DNA of 64,000 nt from JBBRYB01 sp038238115. GTDB taxonomy: Bacteria; Actinomycetota; Actinomycetes; Propionibacteriales; Nocardioidaceae. This document shows, piece by piece, positions 8,525-15,787 of the stretch. Under the pieces are notes generated by a model, which ran no database searches, was not told the DNA's origin, and saw only the letters and a list, made by a program, of their open reading frames with translations. The DNA is taken from contig JBBRYB010000016.1 of the NCBI GenBank assembly GCA_038238115.1, positions 23,034 to 87,033 on the forward strand, read 5' to 3'. Within the stretch, counting starts at the first letter, position 1; each line of letters begins with the position of its first letter. Made by a program: the position numbers and the translations under genes.

Positions 8525-8659
8525 TCATGGTGTTGCCGACGCCTCGGACGAGCCAACGGCGCAGACGCAGAACTGGTGGCCCTCGGAGTCGGCCATCACG
8601 ACATCGTCGTCAGCTGGGTTGTAGTGGCGTCGCAGCACGCCGGCGCCGAGGCCGATCAG
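8525..8659 (-). pseudogene. C-terminal remnant of a glyoxalase/VOC protein
   Basis: Minus-strand translation gives LGAGVLRRHYNPADDDVV, MADSEGHQFCVC and a stop. This is the usual C-terminal strand of actinobacterial glyoxalase-like proteins ('...DPEGNEFCVC'). Upstream codons in this frame continue without the rest of the fold and run antisense through the next gene, so only the last 45 or so codons survive. It sits in the otherwise gene-less gap 8359-8737. Confidence 0.6.
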
Positions 8660-8737
8660 CCGCGCTGCTTGGTACCGCAACCAGATTGGCCTGTGGATGA
8701 CGGCTTTCAGCGTCCGTCGGCGCGGCAGGCTAAGGAA

Positions 8738-9190
8738 ATGACCAAGAAACGTGTTCCTCGACTGAAGTCCATTCACGACATCCTGCCGATCCGGACCCAG
8801 GCGGACCTCGAACAGCACTGGCGGGCGCTGATGGGACCGCTCGGCTTCTCCGCACCGCAGCTGTGGCTCAACGTGGTCGGCGACGACGGCCGGCCAACCG
8901 CCTTGCTGACCAAGCTCGAAGACGTGCCTCACCGCCCTGACGACGGACTGCTCGATCGCGTCGTGGAGATCACTCGACAACTCATCACGAGCACGGCCGC
9001 TGGAGGCTCGCTGGCGGTGTTGCTGGCTCGCCCCGGCCGGTCGCGTCTCACCAAGTCCGACCTCACCTGGGCGGCCAAGCTCACAGCGGCGGCCAGCCGA
9101 AACGGCGTACCCCTGCGGCCCATCTACCTGGCGACCGACGACGACGTGCGGGTCATCGCGCCCGATGACTTGCTACCCGTCTGTGCTTGA
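8738..9190 (+). CDS. Conserved hypothetical protein
   Basis: 150 residues from ATG 8738, just after TAAGGAA, a plausible ribosome site. It begins MTKKRVPRLKSIHDILPIRT, then QADLEQHWRALMGPLGFS, which looks like a conserved actinomycete family. The middle holds a WLNVVGDDGRP beta strand and the C-terminus IYLATDDDVRVIAPDDLLPV. No catalytic motif or membrane segment is seen. The longer open frame upstream (from 7817) is antisense to the TrmH gene and rejected. Its 3' end overlaps the stop region of the truncated methyltransferase. Confidence 0.65.
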   Translation: MTKKRVPRLKSIHDILPIRTQADLEQHWRALMGPLGFSAPQLWLNVVGDDGRPTALLTKLEDVPHRPDDGLLDRVVEITRQLITSTAAGGSLAVLLARPGRSRLTKSDLTWAAKLTAAASRNGVPLRPIYLATDDDVRVIAPDDLLPVCA

Positions 9191-9931
9191 CGTCCTCTGG
9201 GCTTCGATGTCAACACCGTGTGGTCGGGTGTCATGGTGGGTCGAGTCTGGCGGTCTTGCCGGATTTGAGCGAGGCCAGCTCAGCCACCACCTCGTCAGCC
9301 GACTCAGCGGGTCGGCACGCAGCCTGTCCGCCGTGTCAACCGAAGAGCCGGCGCCGCACCCGACGTCGGCGATGCGCGCATTCGGCCGCCCGAGCACGCT
9401 GTGCACAGCTGGTACACCATGCAAGGCATCCCCGAGCCGACGCTCGAACCATGGGCGGTTCAGGTCGGCCTGCGCCTCACGAGCGTCGTCTCCGAGCTGG
9501 TCCCAGCTCACGCCACCTCCTTGCCGGTAGGCCCGCATCAGCTGGGGCAGCTGACCAGCCGCGGCGGCGAGCAGCCGCGCCAGCGGCCCCAGGTAGGCAA
9601 GACTGCTCTCGTCCGTGAGCACCTCGGCGGCCGCGGGCGGCAGCGCAAAGCGGCGGTCCGGATCGGCCGGTTCGGTGCTGAGGATGCCGTAGACCGCCTG
9701 CTGCTCGAGCCACTCGCGGGCGTAGCGTTCCTGCGTGCCGGTGCGCGCCGCGAGCTCTGCCGGCGTGGCTGGTCCGCCGGCTGCCAGTGCGCGGTACCAG
9801 CCGAGACGGTCGCCGACATACATGCTGAGCGACTCCAGACCGCCGAGTGCGGAGGCGAAGACACGCTCGGCGAAGGCGTCGGCCGTGAGCTCAGAGGGTT
9901 GTGTGGTGGTGGTGGCCGTGTCGATGGTCAT
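9173..9931 (-). pseudogene. SAM-dependent methyltransferase, truncated at the SAM motif
   Basis: From ATG 9931 (MTIDTATTTTQ) the protein has the winged-helix N-terminal part typical of actinobacterial O-/C-methyltransferases (GGLESLSMYVGDRLGWYRAL, then ELAARTGTQERYAREWLEQQ). It reaches the start of the catalytic domain, RIADVGCGAG, and then sequence resemblance stops at about 9340. The remaining frame (SSVDTADRLRADPLS and on) is unrelated. About 150-200 residues forming the Rossmann fold are missing, so the enzyme cannot bind SAM. The deletion joint falls right after GCGAG. Confidence 0.75.
9231..9314 (-). pseudogene. Unidentified coding tail joined to the truncated methyltransferase
   Basis: In a frame different from the methyltransferase, the minus strand reads RPAESADEVVAELASLKSG then KTARLDPP and stops at 9231. 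The composition is that of a real actinobacterial C-terminus. It may be the 3' end of the gene that originally lay downstream, brought up by the same deletion. The family is not recognised. Confidence 0.3.
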
Positions 9932-9973
9932 AGCCGGAACGGTAGCGAAGCCGCCCCTCAATCCGCTTGGAGC

Positions 9974-11215
9974 TCACATCGACCGCTCGGGCGCCGACGA
10001 GCCGGTGGACGCGATGGCGGCGGCTATCCCGTTCCAGAACCCCCTGCGCAGGTCGAACTTCAGGTACACCGCGTACGTGTCCAGACCATGGTCCTGCCCG
10101 AAGAACAACAGGTCGGCGTCCACGGGCTTGGGGATGTTGCCCGCGAAGGACGGGTCGTGGCGGCTGTACAGGCGTTCCAGGTCGGCTCGGGCGACGACCT
10201 CGGCCCACCGCTCGGCATAAGCCATGCCAACTGCGGCGGCTCCGCTGCTGTTCACCGGTGCGTTGTAGGTGTCCTTGTTGAGGTCGTACAGCGTGGGAAA
10301 CGCGTCCCGGTCGGTGGAGTAGACCTGCGGTGTCTGTGCGGCCAGCGGAGCGGGCGCAGCCGGTGCGGCCGCCGGCGCGGATATCGGTGGCCTGGGCGTC
10401 GGGGTCGTCGACGAGGGCGCGCTCGTCGGCTTGCCCCCGGCGGGTGACCATGGCTTGGCGGGCACGTGAGGAGGCGAGGCGGGATGCGGAAACGGCACCG
10501 GTTGGGGAATCGGCGTCGGACCAGGCGCTGGCGGTCCAGCCTCGACGGGGGCCACTTCGGGAGCGGTCTCGGCGGGCTGGTCGGCACTCGTGGCCGCCGG
10601 CTCCGCCACAGCGCGGACGGGAGGCGACGATGCCCGCACAGACTGGGCCAGATCGACGGCGCCCAGCTCGAGGCGGCTGTCAGCCAGGTTGGCCAGTCCG
10701 CGCCCGACGGAGGGCGGCAGATCCTCACCCGCGATCGACCAGAGGTGGACCCGCACGCCCTGTTCCTGCGCCTCCTCGACCCCCGGCGCGAGGTCGTTGT
10801 CCCCGCTGACGAGGATCATCTCGCTGACCGTCTTCTTGTACGCGTGGGCGATCATGTCACGCACGAGCAGTGTGTCGACCGCCTTCTGCTCGAGGCGGCC
10901 GTCCGGCCGCACGTGCAGCGTCCCGAGTCGCACGCGTACGCCGTCGACTCGCCCCATCGCTGAGGCCACCAGGTTGGGCACCCGGCCCGAGGGGTGCTCG
11001 GCGTCGTACCAGTAGACCCGCAGCACCGGACAGCCGAGGACCTCTTCGGCTCGTCGCCTCAACTGGTCGATGAGGCGCGGATGGTCGATAGCCAGCTCGC
11101 TGAGCGCCGAGACCTGGTGGTGCGCCTGCATGACGTGCAGGACGAAGGCGGCGTCGACGAAGACGATCGCCCGCCGGTCGGTGGCGTACAGCGTCGGGTC
11201 GTAGGTGCTCGTCAT
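9974..11215 (-). CDS. NYN-domain (PIN-like) protein with Pro/Ala-rich linker
   Basis: 413 residues from ATG 11215 (a start at 11242 would add nine). The N-terminal 200 residues form a NYN/LabA-like PIN fold: IVFVDAAFV with the first Asp, VDTLLVRDMIAHAY with a second Asp, and LVSGDNDLAPGVEEAQEQG with the SGDxD catalytic pair. The family is predicted to be a metal-dependent RNase. A 110-residue Pro/Ala/Ser-rich linker follows, then a conserved-looking C-terminal domain (WAEVVARADLERLYSRHDPS) of unknown role, about 100 residues. Divergent from the arabinofuranosidase gene. Confidence 0.75.
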   Translation of the reverse strand: MTSTYDPTLYATDRRAIVFVDAAFVLHVMQAHHQVSALSELAIDHPRLIDQLRRRAEEVLGCPVLRVYWYDAEHPSGRVPNLVASAMGRVDGVRVRLGTLHVRPDGRLEQKAVDTLLVRDMIAHAYKKTVSEMILVSGDNDLAPGVEEAQEQGVRVHLWSIAGEDLPPSVGRGLANLADSRLELGAVDLAQSVRASSPPVRAVAEPAATSADQPAETAPEVAPVEAGPPAPGPTPIPQPVPFPHPASPPHVPAKPWSPAGGKPTSAPSSTTPTPRPPISAPAAAPAAPAPLAAQTPQVYSTDRDAFPTLYDLNKDTYNAPVNSSGAAAVGMAYAERWAEVVARADLERLYSRHDPSFAGNIPKPVDADLLFFGQDHGLDTYAVYLKFDLRRGFWNGIAAAIASTGSSAPERSM

Positions 11216-11370
11216 ACGCTCTGTCCACGACTTGGCACGCATAGATCATTGCATCGTCGACGTGCCCAGGCGGGCAGCGAGGCGGCCAACCGAGCCTCAT
11301 ACTGTGACATCACGAGGCTTCGCCGGCACCCCGATCCGGCCTCCGCACCTACGACCGAGGAGTCCACAGC

Positions 11371-12909
11371 ATGCTCGACGGATCGTTCGTCGCCCATCCC
11401 GGGTTCACCGTGGGCTCCGTGCCGGCGCGACTGTTCGGCTCCTTCGTCGAGCACATGGGACGCTGCGTCTACACAGGCATCTACGAGCCGGGGCACACCA
11501 GCGCCGACGGCGACGGCTTCCGGGGCGATGTGCTCGACCTGGTACGCGAGCTCGGCGTGACCAGCGTGCGATATCCGGGCGGCAACTTCGCCTCCGGCTA
11601 CCGCTGGGAGGATGGCGTCGGTCCCCGAGAGGGCCGCCCGCAGCGCCTCGACCTGGCCTGGCACACGCTCGAGACCAACCAGTTCGGCCTCGACGAGTTC
11701 ATCCGCTGGGCGCGCCGGGCCGACGTCGAGCCCATGCTCGCGGTGAACCTCGGCACGCGCGGAGTCGCCGCGGCTGTCGACCTGCTCGAGTACTCGAACC
11801 ACCCGTCGGGCACCACGTTGTCCGACCGGCGGATCGTCCACGGGGCCGCCGACCCGCACGACGTCAGGATCTGGTGCCTCGGCAACGAGATGGACGGCCC
11901 CTGGCAGATCGGGCACAAGACGGCCGGCGAGTACGGCCGGCTGGCGATGGAGACCGCGAAGGCGATGCGCAGGCTCGACCCCACCCTGGAGTTGGTCGCC
12001 TGTGGGAGCTCGCACGCGGGCATGCCGACGTTCGGGGCGTGGGAGTCTCAGGTGCTGGAGGAAGTCTTCGACGAAGTCGACTTCATCTCGCTGCACGCCT
12101 ACTACGAACCCATCGACGGCGACGTGGCGAGCTTCCTGGCGAGCGCCGTCGGTATGGACCGCTTCATCGCCTCGGTCGTCGCCACGGCCGACGCGGTCGC
12201 CGCACGTCGCCGCTCCCCCAAACGGCTGTCCTTGTCCTTTGACGAGTGGAATGTCTGGTATGCCCGACGCTTCGACCCGACGGTCGCCACACCGGACTGG
12301 CGGCCCGCTCCCCGGCTGATCGAGGACGAGTACTCGGTGCTGGACGCGGTGGTCGTCGGCGGCCTGCTGATGACGCTGCTGCGCCGCAGCGACCGCGTCA
12401 GGGCGGCCAGCCTGGCCCAGCTCGTGAACGTGATCGCGCCGATCCGTTCTGAGCCTGGCGGTCCAGCATGGCGGCAAACGATATTCCACCCGTTCGCCCA
12501 GACGGCGGCACGAGCGCGCGGCCAGGTGTTGGACCTCCGGCTGAGCGTCCCGAGCCAGCCAACTCGCCGCTATGGCGAGACCCCCCTCGCCGACGTCGTC
12601 GCGACCTGGGACGAGCCCGGCGGCTCATTGGTCGTCTTCGCCACGAACCGCAGCCTCGACGAGCCGATGACTCTCGCCGGCGACCTCGGCGCCTTCGCTC
12701 GCCTCGAGGTCGTCGACGCCCTCGCGGTGTACGACGACGATCAGAACGCGTCCAACACCGCCAGCGACCCGGACCGGGTCATCCCTCGCCGGCTCGAAGG
12801 CGTCGAGCTGCACGGCTCGAGGCTCCACCTGGAGCTGCCGCCGCTGAGCTGGGCAGCCGTCACCCTTGCCCCCAGCGACGCGCCGCGACGAGACGCTGAG
12901 CCACGGTGA
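11371..12909 (+). CDS. Alpha-N-arabinofuranosidase, GH51
   Basis: 512 residues, the normal length for intracellular GH51 enzymes. RLFGSFVEHMGRCVYTGIYE is the family N-terminus. The acid/base Glu is E173 in CLGNEMDGPW, and the nucleophile Glu is E292 in SFDEWNVW. The C-terminal beta-sandwich runs to LPPLSWAAVTL. There is no signal peptide, so it likely removes arabinose side chains from imported arabino-oligosaccharides in the cytoplasm. No transporter or arabinose genes adjoin it, so it appears as a solitary locus. The last codons run into an 18-bp tandem repeat. Confidence 0.93.
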   Translation: MLDGSFVAHPGFTVGSVPARLFGSFVEHMGRCVYTGIYEPGHTSADGDGFRGDVLDLVRELGVTSVRYPGGNFASGYRWEDGVGPREGRPQRLDLAWHTLETNQFGLDEFIRWARRADVEPMLAVNLGTRGVAAAVDLLEYSNHPSGTTLSDRRIVHGAADPHDVRIWCLGNEMDGPWQIGHKTAGEYGRLAMETAKAMRRLDPTLELVACGSSHAGMPTFGAWESQVLEEVFDEVDFISLHAYYEPIDGDVASFLASAVGMDRFIASVVATADAVAARRRSPKRLSLSFDEWNVWYARRFDPTVATPDWRPAPRLIEDEYSVLDAVVVGGLLMTLLRRSDRVRAASLAQLVNVIAPIRSEPGGPAWRQTIFHPFAQTAARARGQVLDLRLSVPSQPTRRYGETPLADVVATWDEPGGSLVVFATNRSLDEPMTLAGDLGAFARLEVVDALAVYDDDQNASNTASDPDRVIPRRLEGVELHGSRLHLELPPLSWAAVTLAPSDAPRRDAEPR

Positions 12910-12992
12910 CACGCTGGACCACAACGGGACGCTGGACCACGATGGGGACACTGCGCCACGATGTGAGACTGAGCCACGATGTGAGACTGAGC
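12892..12992. repeat. 18-bp tandem repeat, about 5.5 copies
   Basis: Units of 18 bp (one of 19) begin GACGCTGAGCCACGGTGA, then CACGCTGGACCACAACGG and GACGCTGGACCACGATGG. The 3' end has two exact copies of CCACGATGTGAGACTGAG (12956-12973 and 12974-12991). The array starts within the last codons of the arabinofuranosidase and fills the gap before the convergent acyl-CoA dehydrogenase. The divergence gradient (old copies 5', identical copies 3') suggests recent slippage growth. Confidence 0.85.
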
Positions 12993-13035
12993 TCGTCGTA
13001 GCCCGCTCGGCGCCCGGTCCTCTCTCGGCAAACGC

Positions 13036-15081
13036 CTAGCGGTAGCGACGCGAGACGTTCTCCTTGGTCGACTTGCCGGACGACCACGACGCGATCCAGG
13101 GGCCGGTCCCCTCGGAGACGTCCACCACACCGTCCTCGAGCCAGACGTAGTCACCGTCGAGTAGCGACGCAGCGATCGCGCAGTCGGTCGCGTCGGTGTT
13201 GCGCCACAGGCCGTCAAAGAGGGCGTCCACGCGCAGCCGCGACTGCGCGCAGAACACGTCGGCGAGCTCGAACGCCGCCCCGCCCGGCTCCGCAGAGTCG
13301 CTGCGCAGCATCTGCGCCCGCGAACAGGTCGCCGCCATCGCGAACAGCTCTGCCCCGATGTCGACGATGCGCCCGAGGAACGCCTGCCGGTACTCGAGCT
13401 TGGCCTGCCAGCGACTCATGCCGTAGAACGTCTGGCGGGCGAGCTTGCGCGACGAGCGTTCGACATACCGCAGGTGCTTCGCGAGTGACCCGAACTCATC
13501 GTAGGACGTGGGGTTGACGCCCCTCCCGACCGCGAGCTTCGGCAGCCAGCGCGCATAGAAGCCGCTCGCCTTGACCGCTGCCTTGGCCTTGGCCTGAAGG
13601 TCGGCATCCATGACGGCGAGGTCGCCCGCGGCCTTGAGGTGGGCGTCGACCGCCTCGCGGGCGATCAGCAGGCGCATGATCTCCGACGAGCCCTCGAAGA
13701 TCCGGTTGATCCGCAGATCGCGCAGGACCTGCTCGGCCGGCACGGCGCGCTCACCGCGAGCCGCGAGCGAGGCGGCGGTCTCGAAGCCGCGGCCGCCGCG
13801 GATCTGCACCAGGTCGTCGGCGATCCGCCAGGCCATCTCACTCGACCAGAGCTTCGCGAGCGCCGCCTCGATCCGGATGTCCTTGGTGCCGGCGTCCGCG
13901 AGCTGAGCGGACAGGTCGAGGACCGCCTCCAGGGCAAACGCCGTCGCAGCCATGAACGACAGCTTCGAGGCGACAGCCTCGTGCTGCCCGATCTGCTTAC
14001 CCCACTGCACCCGGGCGAGCGACCATTCCCGGGCGATCTTGAGGCACCACTTGCCGGACGCGGCGCAGAGCGCGGGAATCGACAGCCGGCCGGTGTTGAG
14101 AGTGGTGAGGGCGATCTTGAGGCCCTGCCCCTCCTTGCCGAGTCGGTTCGCGGCGGGGACGCGTACCAGGTGGAAACGTGTGACGCCGTTCTCGATGCCC
14201 TTGAGGCCCATGAACGCGTTGCGGTTCTCCACAGTGATTCCCGGCGAGTCCGCCTCGACGACGAAGGCGGTGATCCCGCCCTTGGCGCCGTCGCGCGGGG
14301 GCACGGCGGCCATCACGACGAGCAGTTCCGCGATCACGCCGTTCGTGGTCCATAGCTTGACGCCGTCGAGCAGGTAGGCGTCGCCGTCGTCGGTGGGCGT
14401 CGCCGTCGTACCGAGCCGTGCCGGGTCGGAGCCGACGTCGGACTCCGTCAGCAGGAACGCGCTCACGGCACCGTGGGCGCAGCGTGGCAGGAACTCCCGC
14501 TTCTGTTCCTCGGTGCCGAACATCTTGACGGGTTCGGGTACGCCGATCGACTGGTGCGCCGACAGCAGCGTCCCAATGCTCGGGTGCACCGACCCGGCGA
14601 GCATCAGCGCCTTGCCGTAGCAGGCCATCGACAGCCCGAGGCCGCCGTACTCGCGCGGAATCTTCATGCCGAAGACGCCCAGCTCGGCGAACCCCGCGAT
14701 GTAGTCATCGGGAATCTGATCGTCGCGCTCGATGCGCGCGCCGTCGAGGCTGTCGCAGAATACCCGAAGTCGGACCAGAAATGCGTCGCCCCGCGCCACG
14801 TCCTCCGCATCCCCCGTCGGGTGCGGGTGGATCAGCGAGAGGTCGAAGTTGCCCAGATAGAGCTCCTTGGCGAAGCTCGGGCGCCTCCACTCCGTCTCGC
14901 GCGCCGCCTCGGCGACCTCACGAGCCTGCCGTTCGGACACATCAGGTGACGGCGTGGGCCTGCTGTAGTCAAGCGGCGGCTGCGGCTCGGCGTAGAGGAC
15001 GGCGCTGTCCTGCGCGCTTTCCGCCTGGTCCTGCCTGATCGGGGCCTCGCTGGCTTGGCTGGCCCCGACGTGGGTGCTCAC
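13036..15081 (-). CDS. Acyl-CoA dehydrogenase family protein (long, VLCAD-like)
   Basis: 681 residues. The first 80 are low complexity, followed by the three-part ACAD fold: N-terminal helices (IPREYGGLGLS), middle beta domain (FLLTESDVGSDPARLGT, LWTTNGVIAELLVV) and C-terminal helices with IQIRGG-like VQIRGGRGFET and RIFEGSSEIMRLL. The Glu in FEGSSE is the expected catalytic base. A further 180-residue C-terminal extension (YARWLPKLAVGRG onwards) resembles very-long-chain enzymes. It is FAD-dependent, oxidising acyl-CoA to trans-2-enoyl-CoA. Divergent from the DoxX-like gene; an imperfect palindrome lies between them. Confidence 0.9.
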   Translation of the reverse strand: MSTHVGASQASEAPIRQDQAESAQDSAVLYAEPQPPLDYSRPTPSPDVSERQAREVAEAARETEWRRPSFAKELYLGNFDLSLIHPHPTGDAEDVARGDAFLVRLRVFCDSLDGARIERDDQIPDDYIAGFAELGVFGMKIPREYGGLGLSMACYGKALMLAGSVHPSIGTLLSAHQSIGVPEPVKMFGTEEQKREFLPRCAHGAVSAFLLTESDVGSDPARLGTTATPTDDGDAYLLDGVKLWTTNGVIAELLVVMAAVPPRDGAKGGITAFVVEADSPGITVENRNAFMGLKGIENGVTRFHLVRVPAANRLGKEGQGLKIALTTLNTGRLSIPALCAASGKWCLKIAREWSLARVQWGKQIGQHEAVASKLSFMAATAFALEAVLDLSAQLADAGTKDIRIEAALAKLWSSEMAWRIADDLVQIRGGRGFETAASLAARGERAVPAEQVLRDLRINRIFEGSSEIMRLLIAREAVDAHLKAAGDLAVMDADLQAKAKAAVKASGFYARWLPKLAVGRGVNPTSYDEFGSLAKHLRYVERSSRKLARQTFYGMSRWQAKLEYRQAFLGRIVDIGAELFAMAATCSRAQMLRSDSAEPGGAAFELADVFCAQSRLRVDALFDGLWRNTDATDCAIAASLLDGDYVWLEDGVVDVSEGTGPWIASWSSGKSTKENVSRRYR

Positions 15082-15121
15082 ATCGCCCTCCCGGTGGCGG
15101 ATCGGTTGTCCCAGAAGCTAT

Positions 15122-15137
15122 GTTACTCCCTAGTAGC
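15122..15137. promoter_or_regulatory. Imperfect palindrome in the divergent promoter region
   Basis: GTTACTCCCTAGTAGC has near-symmetric arms (GTTACT / AGTAGC, one mismatch) and sits 41 bp upstream of the acyl-CoA dehydrogenase start. A TetR-family fatty-acid regulator is a plausible binder, but this is position-based inference only. Confidence 0.25.
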
Positions 15138-15271
15138 AGAGCCACAGCCAAACCCGTCACCATTGCTTGACCCCTGGTGCTCGTTTAACGTTCAAGTATC
15201 CCTGCTAGGGTCTGGTGTGAAGGTCACATCGCCAGCGGAGGTATCGGCCGCTGCAGAGACAGGAGGTCGCG

Positions 15272-15697
15272 ATGCCGTCACTGAAGCTGCGACACATCCC
15301 GCTGCGTCTCGTCACGGGCGCCTACATCTTGCATGCCGGGATGGAGAAACGGAACGTCGACGAGCAGCACGCCACGGGGCTGCACGGCATGGCATCGGGT
15401 GCGTTCCCGTCCCTGAAGTCGATCCCGCCGAGCCGCTTCGCGAGCCTGCTCTCCTCCGGTGAGATGGCGACCGGGGCCGCCCTGCTGTTGCCCTTCGTGC
15501 CGATCGGCCTGGCCGGCGCCGCGCTCACCGGCTTCTCCGGCAGCCTGGTCGCGCTCTACATGCGAACCCCTGCACTGCGCAAGACCGGCAGCATCTGGCC
15601 CAGCGAGAACGGGATCGCCGTCAGCAAGGACGTGTGGATGCTCGGTATCGGCCTCAGCCTGCTTCTGGAAGCGGCCGCCGAGCGCCGTACTCGCTGA
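15272..15697 (+). CDS. DoxX-like small membrane protein
   Basis: 141 residues from ATG 15272 behind a strong AGGAGG site. IPLRLVTGAYILHAGMEK at the N-terminus, ATGAALLLPFVPIGLAGAAL in the middle and DVWMLGIGLSLLLEAA at the end resemble DoxX/TMEM-like four-helix membrane proteins. Role unknown; some relatives take part in redox or membrane stress functions. Expressed divergently from the acyl-CoA dehydrogenase. Confidence 0.7.
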   Translation: MPSLKLRHIPLRLVTGAYILHAGMEKRNVDEQHATGLHGMASGAFPSLKSIPPSRFASLLSSGEMATGAALLLPFVPIGLAGAALTGFSGSLVALYMRTPALRKTGSIWPSENGIAVSKDVWMLGIGLSLLLEAAAERRTR

Positions 15698-15787
15698 CCG
15701 ACCGCCGGTCCCACCGCGTCGCGGGCGGGAGGCCGCGTCGGGGGCGAGCCGTGAGCGGAGGGCGCATTCGCGACAGGCGGTCAAGCC

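Noticed and set aside
7817..8737. In-frame upstream extension of the hypothetical gene at 8738
   Set aside because: It is antisense to the TrmH-like gene, and a good ATG with a ribosome site exists at 8738.
11212..12489. Minus-strand open frame of 425 codons
   Set aside because: Antisense to the GH51 arabinofuranosidase, whose catalytic residues are all in the plus frame.
12909..13001. Short CRISPR-like array
   Set aside because: The units are contiguous and have no unique spacers, so it is a plain tandem repeat.
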